Source of the DNA: Apiosordaria backusii
Taxonomy: Eukaryota > Ascomycota > Sordariomycetes > Sordariales > Lasiosphaeriaceae
Reading direction: 5' to 3'
Assembly (NCBI GenBank): GCA_030549205.1
Contig: JAUKTV010000004.1
Coordinates: forward strand, 2,976,001 to 3,040,000
DNA length: 64,000 bases
The position numbers were made by a program, and so were the translations under genes. Positions 56,918 through 64,000 of this stretch are shown here, piece by piece. The notes beneath the pieces were generated by a model. The model did no database searches. It saw nothing but the letters and a program-made list of their open reading frames with translations, and was not told the DNA's origin. Each line of letters begins with the position of its first letter. Position 1 is the stretch's first letter.

Positions 56918-58951
56918 GAGATTGCGAGTAGCAGCACGTTGGAAGAGTTTCAAACGCAAGCACTCGTGGACAGTGGAGCAGAAGCGGACTTGATTTCACC
57001 AAGATTCGTACAACAAGCCCGGGTTCCATGGAGAAAGAAGGAGGAAGAGGTCATCATGAAAGGACCCTTCCCCACGCAGTTGGTAAGCAGAGAGACGCTA
57101 CCACTGGACATCACAGTGTCAGGGAAGACAACGACAGTGATTTTCGACATCGTGGATATGGGGCCAGAGAAGGACATGATCCTAGGGCAGCCATGGCACG
57201 AGGACTACAACCCAGACATCGATTGGAAGGATGGTGGCCACCTACGACCGAGGGAATATCGGGAGTATCCAACCAACGATGGGAGATCAGGAGCACGGCA
57301 GGAGCAGAGTGCAGGACAAGCACCCTCCACGGCACCACCGCAAGAGACACGGGAAATATTGGTGTACTCAATCGACACAGGCGGCAAGATCGAAGAAGTA
57401 GGGTTGGTAGGAACAGTTGCGTTGATGGAGATTGCAGCAGCAATGAAGGACAAATACGCCTATTACAACAATATGAAGAAGGGCGATAAGAAGGAGGTGC
57501 CGGTGGAATATCAAGGGCATCCAGTGTTCACGGCAAAGCACCTTCAGGGTCTACCAGATAGGGGACCATGGGACCACGAGATCAAGCTCAAGGACGGAGC
57601 AAAGCTCAAGCTTTTTCAGGTCTACCACACCAACGACAAACAGAGTGAAGAGTTGCGGAAGTATTTGGACGAGAATCTCAAGAGAGGACACATCAGAGCA
57701 TCCACATCGCCAGCCGGATATCCTGTTTTCTTCGTGCCGAAGAAAGATGGGAGTCCACGACTGTGTGTGGATTATCGACAGCTGAATCAGGAGACGGTGA
57801 AGAACGGTTACCCGCTGCCACTGATTTCGCGACTGCGAAGTCAACTGTCAGGGGCACAATGGTTCACCAGACTTGACATGCCAGTCGGGTACGCGCACAT
57901 ACGAATCAAGGAGGGAGACGAATGGAAGACGGCTTTTCGCACGCCTTACGGGCATTTCGAGTATCTCGTTATGCCGTTCGGACTTACAAATGCACCAGCG
58001 ACCTTCCAGGCCCTCGTTGATCACACGATTCGCCAGTATCTCGACAAAACAGCAGTTTGCTACCTCGACGACGTTCTCATCTACTCACGCACTCTGGAAG
58101 AGCACAAACAGCACGTCAAGGAAATTTTGGACGCACTACATGGAGCAGGACTATCGGTCAACAAGGACAAGAGCGAGTTCCATGTGCAGGAGACGGTCTA
58201 TCTCGGGTATCTGGTCTCGCCGGGAGAAGTGCGAATGGAACCAGGGAAGATCGCGGCAGTCAAGGACTGGCCGAGACCGCAGGGAGAAACACCCGAACAA
58301 CTAAAGACAAGGGTTCGAGAGTTTCTGGGATTCACCAATTTTTATCGAATGTTCATACGGAACTACGGCGCCATTGCAAAACCATTGAACGACCTAACCA
58401 AGAAGGACGCCGAGTTCAAATGGAAGGAAGAACAGGAAGAGGCTTTTCAAGCCATCAAGAATGCCATTACGGCGGACCCAGTACTCAAACTTCCGGATCC
58501 AGGACGACCTTTCGAAGTTGAGACAGACGCTTCCGACTACGCCATAGGAGGACAGCTAGGACAGCGAGACCAGGACGGGAAGTTGCACCCGGTAGCATTC
58601 TTTTCGAAGAAGCTGGAGGGACCACGCAAGAACTACCCAATCCACGACAAGGAGCTGCTTGCCATCATCGAGGCTTTTGAGGAATGGAGACCCTATCTCA
58701 GCGGAACCAACTACGAGGTACAGGTCTACACGGATCACAAAAACTTGAAGTATTTCACTACTACCAAGGTCCTCAACGCCAGGCAAGGCAGGTGGTCAGA
58801 ATTCCTGTCTGAGTTCAATTTTCAGATTCATTACAAGAAGGGATCCGAGAACGCGAGAGCGGACGCTCTAAGCAGAAGAGCGGACCACCACGAGGAAAAA
58901 GTGGCGGAAGAGTCACCACCATTGCTACAAAGACAGCAGAAGGCACACTAA
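56918..58951 (+). CDS. pol: Pol: aspartic protease, reverse transcriptase, RNase H
   Basis: An open frame without its own ATG, expected to be reached by frameshift from gag. The protease has ALVDSGAEADLIS (DSG at 56969-56977). RT contains PAGYPVFFVPKKDGSPRLCV, then DYRQLN, AFRTPYGHFEYLVMPFGLTN and the catalytic box CYLDDVLIYS (YLDD 58061-58072). RNase H shows FEVETDASDYAIGGQL, HDKELLAII and VYTDHKNLKYF, with the acidic residues present. The -1 frame from gag (stop 56993) and this frame differ by one base, so a single-base deletion near 56912-56920 seems to separate them in this copy. The stop at 58951 occurs before integrase because of another shift. Confidence 0.88.
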   Translation, partial: EIASSSTLEEFQTQALVDSGAEADLISPRFVQQARVPWRKKEEEVIMKGPFPTQLVSRETLPLDITVSGKTTTVIFDIVDMGPEKDMILGQPWHEDYNPDIDWKDGGHLRPREYREYPTNDGRSGARQEQSAGQAPSTAPPQETREILVYSIDTGGKIEEVGLVGTVALMEIAAAMKDKYAYYNNMKKGDKKEVPVEYQGHPVFTAKHLQGLPDRGPWDHEIKLKDGAKLKLFQVYHTNDKQSEELRKYLDENLKRGHIRASTSPAGYPVFFVPKKDGSPRLCVDYRQLNQETVKNGYPLPLISRLRSQLSGAQWFTRLDMPVGYAHIRIKEGDEWKTAFRTPYGHFEYLVMPFGLTNAPATFQALVDHTIRQYLDKTAVCYLDDVLIYSRTLEEHKQHVKEILDALHGAGLSVNKDKSEFHVQETVYLGYLVSPGEVRMEPGKIAAVKDWPRPQGETPEQLKTRVREFLGFTNFYRMFIRNYGAIAKPLNDLTKKDAEFKWKEEQEEAFQAIKNAITADPVLKLPDPGRPFEVETDASDYAIGGQLGQRDQDGKLHPVAFFSKKLEGPRKNYPIHDKELLAIIEAFEEWRPYLSGTNYEVQVYTDHKNLKYFTTTKVLNARQGRWSEFLSEFNFQIHYKKGSENARADALSRRADHHEEKVAEESPPLLQRQQKAH

Positions 58952-58976
58952 GACACCCGCTCCAGCAGTGGGCTGA

Positions 58977-60593
58977 GTGTTGCGCAGTGTACCGAGAAGA
59001 ATCAACGCCAACAAATATCAGAGCAACATCGGCAGCAACGAGCAGGAACGATGGGCTGAACTGGAATCTTTGGGGATCCAGAAGGACGACAATTACCGGC
59101 TCTGGTATCACAATCGAGCTTATGTTGAACCAGAACAGCGGAAGGCATTGATTCGGGAGATCCACGAGTCGAGACTCGGGGGACACATGGGAGTGGCCAA
59201 AACAACAGAGAAGATCAAACAACACTTCAATTGGCCCGGACTGAGAAAAGATGTTGAGGAAACGCTGCGAGAATGTGACCTTTGCAGAAGAACGAAGGCG
59301 GAGAGACACAAGCCTTACGGATTCTTGGAGCCATTACCAGTGGCAGAACAACCATGGAGCTCAGTGACGATGGACTTTATCACCAAGCTACCACATTCCA
59401 AGGACACGGTCACAGGAGTCAAGTACGACAGCATCCTCACGGTCGTCGACAGGCTCACCAAGTGGGCATACTTCCTGCCCTACAGGGAGACTTGGACGGC
59501 AGAACAATTGGCGGATGTAGTGTTTCGGAACGTCACGGCGACACACACATGGCCAAGGAATTCATCACGGATCGCGACACCAAGTTCGTGTCGAAGTTTT
59601 GGAAGGCTCTGATGGAGCAAGTAGGAGTGAAAGCAAGGCATCGTCAGCATATCACCCGCAGACGGACGGACAAACAGAAAGGCTCAACCAGATCGTTGAA
59701 CAGTATCTTCGGAACTACATCAATTTCGAACAAGACAACTGGGTTGAACTTTTGCCAGCAGCACAACTCGCCTACAACACGGCGCCCACAGAAACAACAA
59801 AAGTCACGCCATTCTTCGCGAATTATGGTTCGAGGCGGATCTACGGCAAGGACCAGAGGCAAGAGTGCCTAGGGCGGCAGCAAAAGCAGGGAAGCTACAC
59901 ATGCTGCACGCCAAACTCAAGGAAGAGCTCGAGTTCGTTCGGGAACGCATGCGCAAGTACTACAACGTCAAACGGCTCGAGGGACCTCGCTTGAAGAGGG
60001 GGGATAAAGTGTTTCTTTCAACACGGAATTTGCGCACAAAACGACCAAGTAAGAAGCTGGACCACAGGAGGGTGGGACCTTTTACGGTCGAGGAGAAAAT
60101 ATCGGAAACAGCATTCAGGCTTAAGCTACCAAGTACTATGCGGCTACGGTCAAACGTCTTCCACATTTCACTCTTGGAACCGGCACCACGGGCTGCCAGC
60201 CCGGACACACAAGTAGAAGCCGAGGACGAAGAAGAAGAGTACGACGTGGAAGAGGTACTAGACTCTCGTATTAATAACGGACAACTGGAATATTTGGTCA
60301 GCTGGCTGGACTACCCGGACACAGACAACTCATGGGAGCCAGCAACGAACCTTAACTGCCCTGAGAAGTTGGAGGAGTTCCACCGGAGGAACCCTGAACG
60401 GCCGCGGACGGGGAATATCGAAACAAGTCAGCGCTCGGGTCGAAGGAACCAGGGACCAGGGGAGGAGCAAAAGAGGCAAAATCTTCAGCAAAAGCAGCAC
60501 TCCCGCCGGCAAAATCCTGGCCCGGCCAGTCCGACGGTACGGAAGTCCAATCGAAGGAGGAGTCCGGTTGAGGATGAGGGGCGGCCTTACTAG
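58977..60593 (+). pseudogene. pol: Pol: integrase with GPY/F and chromodomain, broken by frameshifts
   Basis: Integrase is readable across four frame segments. From 58977 there is an HHCC zinc domain (HESRLGGHMGVAKTTEKI, ECDLCRRTK) and the first catalytic Asp (VTMDFITKLP). After a shift near 59541-59550 comes the second (EFITDRDTKFVSKFW). After a shift near 59631-59640 comes AYHPQTDGQTERLNQIVEQ with the catalytic Glu. After a shift near 59850-59875 come the GPY/F domain (HRRVGPFTVEEKISETAFRL) and a chromodomain (EYDVEEVLDSRINNGQLEYL, SWLDYPDTDNSWEP). Each of these three internal shifts is what one deleted base would give. The chromodomain aromatic residues are kept. In chromoviruses this domain guides integration to H3K9-methylated chromatin. 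Confidence 0.85.
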
Positions 60594-60924
60594 CAGCCTC
60601 CTCACGCTCAATCCTCTCCAGTTCTTCCACGCTGTCGAGACCTCGGGATATCGCGCGCGCCATCTTATCAAGCCACATTTTCTTCTGTTTTCGGAGACGC
60701 GTCGCTTTAGCCATGATAACGGACAGTTCGGAGTCCACCTTCTCGATATCAGCGTCAAGGCGATCATGGTGGGCAACGATTTTACGGAGACTGGAGGCGG
60801 ACAAACCACCAGCTTCGCAAAAAGGTTGGTTGGAAGAGATGCAGGAGGAGCAGCGAGAGGAGTCGGGAGAGGAGAGCTCGCAGGATAGGGAGCGACGTTC
60901 GCAGTAGGAACAGGAGATTGGCAT
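60352..60924 (-). CDS. Antisense ORF with Zn2Cys6 motif and coiled coil in the retrotransposon
   Basis: A 190-codon minus-strand frame with ATG at 60924, overlapping the 3' end of pol by 242 bp in antisense. The N-terminus has six cysteines spaced C-x2-C-x6-C-x9-C-x2-C-x7-C (residues 5-36; CSYCERRSLSC and CSSCISSNQPFC), which fits the fungal Gal4-type binuclear zinc cluster. Residues about 45-110 are charged and helical with heptad-like leucines (DRLDADIEKVDSELSVIMAK, ATRLRKQKKMWLDKMAR), likely a dimerising coiled coil. The rest is acidic, Phe/Ser/Pro-rich and resembles an activation domain. Codon composition is protein-like. It would be transcribed from inside the 3' end, opposite to gag-pol. 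It could regulate the element or host, but function is unknown. Confidence 0.72.
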   Translation of the reverse strand: MPISCSYCERRSLSCELSSPDSSRCSSCISSNQPFCEAGGLSASSLRKIVAHHDRLDADIEKVDSELSVIMAKATRLRKQKKMWLDKMARAISRGLDSVEELERIEREEAASKAAPHPQPDSSFDWTSVPSDWPGQDFAGGSAAFAEDFASFAPPLVPGSFDPSADLFRYSPSAAVQGSSGGTPPTSQGS

Positions 60925-61118
60925 AGCGATGGAATTACGAAGGACAGTCTCGAGCAGAACGTCGCGACAAACGGTTTTAGGATGAGTAACCTTAGAGGCT
61001 TCAAGACACGGTTAGAAGACATGATGGAAGCGCTGAAAGAGGAGAAGAAGAGACTTACCAATGGCCGGTTGGGGAAAGGAGGAAGATGCGAACGAACTGG
61101 GCCGCCGAGACGTCGGCC

Positions 61119-61130
61119 TAGAGGAGGGGC
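61119..61130 (+). other. Polypurine tract
   Basis: The purine run AGAGGAGGGG just upstream of the 3' LTR (followed by CATCG) is the expected plus-strand DNA primer. Its end is 4-5 nt from the LTR rather than directly adjacent, so the assignment is tentative. Confidence 0.5.
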
Positions 61131-61134
61131 ATCG

Positions 61135-61549
61135 TGTCACAAGCGTGGAGAGGCGCGAGGGTGGCACGGGCCAAGCGACGGATAAGGAGCACGATAAGGA
61201 TCTAGGATTAAGAACGTAGATCCAGGGGATCTAGGATTCGGAACATCGATCTAGGATTAAGAACGTAGATACAGGGGATCTAGGATTTGGAACATAGATC
61301 CAAGGATCTACGTGTTGAAGGATAGATCCAGGTACGGAGGTACTTAGGGATTCATGGCCTATATATACGGAGGAACTAGATAGCTTGTAGATAGTTCCGC
61401 AGTATGCAATCACAGCGTGTATTCACGGTACCTTGTGTTTACATTGAGACATCTTGTTGTGCACTGTTTAGCTGCACCGAACCATTATTATCAGAAGTTA
61501 CCTTCAACTGTGTATCCCTTTCAGAGGTTCTGATCAGGGGTTCGTCACA
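61135..61549 (+). repeat. 3' LTR
   Basis: 415 bp and identical to the 5' LTR apart from one G missing near 61302 (CCAAGGATC against CCAAGGGATC), indicating very recent insertion or gene conversion. Confidence 0.93.
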
Positions 61550-64000
61550 TCCTTTTAATACTAATTTATTACCTTAAATATTAAAATAAATACTAAAAAA
61601 CTTTAAAAAATCCTACTAACTAAAGGCTATATATAGTAAATTTAAATAAATAGTTAATTAAAAAACCTTTAAATTCTTTCCTTAAAGTACTTTCTTTAAA
61701 GACCGTATACTATTAACTAATAAATTAATATTATATAAAAGGATTAATAAAGAAATAGGCTTTTAAAGTTTAAAGTTAAATTAATTATTAAAGGATTTTT
61801 ATAAAAGAAGGCTTAGATTTTATAAAGACCTTTATTTTTATTATTATAGTATTTATTTAATATATACTATTAACTATAGTAGTTTTATTAAATTAAGAAA
61901 TAAAGTAGATTAATTTATAAAGGCATTTTTTAATAGATATTTAAAAGAAAAGAATATATATTATATTATTTAAAAGCTTCTATAAATTCTATTAAAAAGC
62001 CGACTTAATTATTAAAGTAAAGCTATATAAGTAAAGCTTTAAGTTTAAAACTAACGAATAATTTGCTTTTTTAAAGCCTTATATAGCTTAAAATAAAACC
62101 TTAAACTTTAATAAACTAAACTTATTAAATTATTAATAAAAGAAGGTTTTATAATACTAATTTCTAATTCTACTATCTTTATAATCTTAAAGTTAAGATT
62201 TTTATAATAACCTATATTAATAATTACCTAATTATAAACTTTAATAAGCTTATATTTAACGGCATAAAAAAAGTTTAAATAAGGTTTACTTAATAGAAAA
62301 TAAAAAGCCGGCTTCTTTCTTTTTAAATATTTAAATAATAAAAATAAACGTCGTTTCCTTCTATAATTTAATTAAACTTAATATATATAAAAGGCAATTA
62401 AAACCTTTAACTTCAAAAATAGCTAAAAAATACTAATTCCCTTATAGCTTAAAATAGTAACTTAATTAAAGACCCTAAATTAAAAAAAGCCCTATAAGTA
62501 AATCAAATTATAAGCTATTTTAATATAATTAAGTACTGTAATATATTTAATAATTTAAATAAGATTTAATATTGCTTTTATAATATAGTAACTTTTAAAA
62601 AGTATATAATAGCCTACTATAGTAAACTTAAATACTATTAAAAACATTTTAAAGTATTTAAATAATATAGAGAATTTAGTAATTATTTACAATTATAATA
62701 CTATTAAACTTATTAAAAACAAAAGTACTATAATATTATAATCTTTATAAATTCAAACTTATAAAGGATTTAAAGGACTTAAAATCTACCTATAGCTTTA
62801 TATTTAAAATAATTAAAGGCCCTATAAATTAGAAATTAAAAAAGGCCAATACTATAAGCCTTTTATATTAAAGGTTAAAACCGATATATTTATTAAAGCT
62901 TTTTATAAGGTTCTATAGATTAAGGAGGTTTATAAAAAGCTAAAGTATACTTTAATAGGCTTTACTTTATTATATATAATAATAAACTAGCTTTATAATT
63001 ATTATTTATAATTTAACCCTTTATAATTATATTAAGTAATATTATTAAATACTATTAGGTTAAAAGTAAGTTAAGGCATTATAGGTTATTATTAATTATT
63101 TAAATATTAAATAAATGCCAGTTAATAGGCTAATTAAACTATTAGCTAGTTAAAAATTTAAAACCTTTATAAGTCTTTTAAGTTTAAAGAATAGGCCTAT
63201 AAAGGAAAAGTTAATAAAGGAATAAATTAGAAAACCACCTTCCTTATATTTAATTTTCCTTTATAATTTAACTTATAAAAGTAATTACTTAATTCTTAAA
63301 ATATATAGGCCTTAACGCCTTATATATTTTATATTTAATTTTTTTAATTAGCCAGTTAGTTTATTAGTTTTTAACTTATTATAGTAGGCCTTAGATTTAA
63401 ATCTAGGCCTATTATTTACTATAAGTAAAGAAGGGGTATTAACTAAGTCCCTTAAGGCCTAGTTATAGTAAGTGGCTATATTATACTATATAGTAGTAAT
63501 TTCTTAATACTTAATTTAGAAGCCAAGTATAAGGGAAAGGAGGCCTATTTATTAGCTATCCGGCACTTACGAATACCTTATTTTACTATAGGGCTATTTA
63601 AAGGCCTACATTCTATTAACTAGTAGGCTAAATTGTCTATAATTTTATATTTAGACTATTAAGGCCTACTATTATAATAGTATAAGTAGCTTAACTTTAA
63701 CCCTACGATAACCTATATTTTAGGTTAAGGGTGTTAGGTTTTGCAGCCTTTTGTATAGCTGTAAGTCGATTATTAGAAAGTTATAAACTATGTTAATTTA
63801 ACTGCTTAGAATACTTATAGCTAACTATTAGACTGGCTAAATTAGCCTAAAATTAATAAGCTTATAATTAAGTAAGTATATTACTATTATATTAAATTAT
63901 AGGCCTGTAGGCTCTATAGGTCAGAAGCTATAAAGGCTTAGTAAGTGGTTTATAGGGCTTAGTAAACCTTAGGGTTAATTAAACTGTACTTTAGCCTATT
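61550..64000. repeat. AT-rich, RIP-mutated heterochromatic block (right)
   Basis: AT-rich DNA as on the left side, without an intact gene up to the window end. From about 63300 the hexamer AGGCCT recurs many times (e.g. near 63310, 63401, 63450, 63541, 63603, 63662), a CpA-free motif that survives RIP and suggests a decayed repeat family. A copia relic occupies the first part (next entry). Confidence 0.8.
61770..62240 (+). pseudogene. RIP-decayed Ty1/copia RT relic, plus strand, second family
   Basis: Plus-strand translation gives KEGLDFIKTF (61804-61833), then ILLTIVVLLN*EIK*INL*R (about 61865-61923), then KALYSLK* (about 62073-62096) and IKEGFIILISNSTIF further on. These match the copia RT blocks KEGIDYxxTFAPV, LAIAAxxxWEIxQxDVxxAFL and KALYGLKQ. 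Stops replace Gln/Trp codons and Ser replaces Gly, as G-to-A/C-to-T decay predicts. Its sequence differs from the left relic (which reads VRFDFKIL there), so it is a different copia family. Element borders are not resolved. Confidence 0.7.

Larger units (their letters stand above)
54261..61549 (+). mobile_element. Full-length Ty3/gypsy LTR retrotransposon, chromovirus clade
   Basis: This 7.29-kb element has LTRs 54261-54676 and 61135-61549 (identical except one G deleted from a GGG run). Order is LTR, primer site, gag, protease-RT-RNase H-integrase with chromodomain, then an antisense ORF, a purine tract and LTR. The RNase H-before-integrase order and GPY/F plus chromodomain place it in the chromoviruses. 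It is GC-normal within RIPed DNA, so it arrived after the flanks decayed. Left flank TACTA and right flank TCCTT do not match, so no target-site duplication is seen. Pol is frameshifted at several points. Confidence 0.93.

Noticed and set aside
60330..61061. 243-codon minus-strand frame overlapping the Zn2Cys6 ORF
   Set aside because: Low-complexity Pro/Leu/Ser reading in another frame, with no motif; shadow of the Zn2Cys6 ORF.
1..64000. CRISPR arrays, operons, bacterial RBS or terminators
   Set aside because: The window is eukaryotic nuclear DNA; no regularly spaced direct repeats with spacers are seen.

Overview
The window looks like nuclear DNA of a filamentous ascomycete, most likely a Sordariomycete of Sordariales type. 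The reasons are short spliceosomal introns (about 41-110 nt, with a few near 320 nt) with GTATGT/GTAAGT donors and CTAAC/CTGAC-like branch points, fungal housekeeping proteins, an intron-containing nuclear tRNA-Leu, and very AT-rich blocks whose transposon relics carry C-to-T/G-to-A decay expected of RIP (repeat-induced point mutation).

Layout. From 1 to about 49.4 kb the DNA is a mostly gene-rich euchromatic segment. It holds TOM70 (partial, -), an aminodeoxychorismate lyase-like PLP enzyme (+), a pepsin-type protease (+), homoserine kinase (+), a small mitochondrial inner-membrane-type protein (-, with a 1-nt frameshift), an 8-kb gene-poor stretch containing one new small Cys-rich gene, LST8 (+), a SCY1-family pseudokinase (-), a PHD-finger protein (+), mitochondrial aconitase (-), tRNA-Leu(CAG) (-), a Btz/CASC3-type exon-junction protein (+), a CofD/YvcK-fold protein (+), the autophagy receptor NBR1 (+), a two-RRM nucleolar-type protein (-) and the nuclear proteasome tether STS1/Cut8 (+). 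Neighbours are mostly unrelated housekeeping genes with their own promoters; no biosynthetic cluster is visible.

From about 49.45 kb to the end the window is AT-rich RIP-type heterochromatin. It contains at least two decayed Ty1/copia elements: one on the minus strand with recognisable integrase, RT and RNase H remnants, and a different one on the plus strand. Two un-RIPed GC-normal insertions sit in it: a solo LTR (51618-52042, TSD CTATA) and a 7.3-kb Ty3/gypsy chromovirus (54261-61549) whose LTRs differ by a single 1-nt indel.

The chromovirus is the most interesting object. It has a Tf1-like self-priming signature, a textbook -1 frameshift signal at the end of a long gag, a chromodomain integrase, and a 190-codon ORF antisense to the pol end. 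That ORF encodes a Zn2Cys6 (Gal4-type) cysteine pattern followed by a probable coiled coil. Pol carries several single-base frameshifts despite near-identical LTRs, which suggests either a freshly inserted defective copy or unpolished indels in the repeat.

Exon boundaries were read by eye from splice signals and frame continuity. Family assignments come from recognised motifs, not from a database search.
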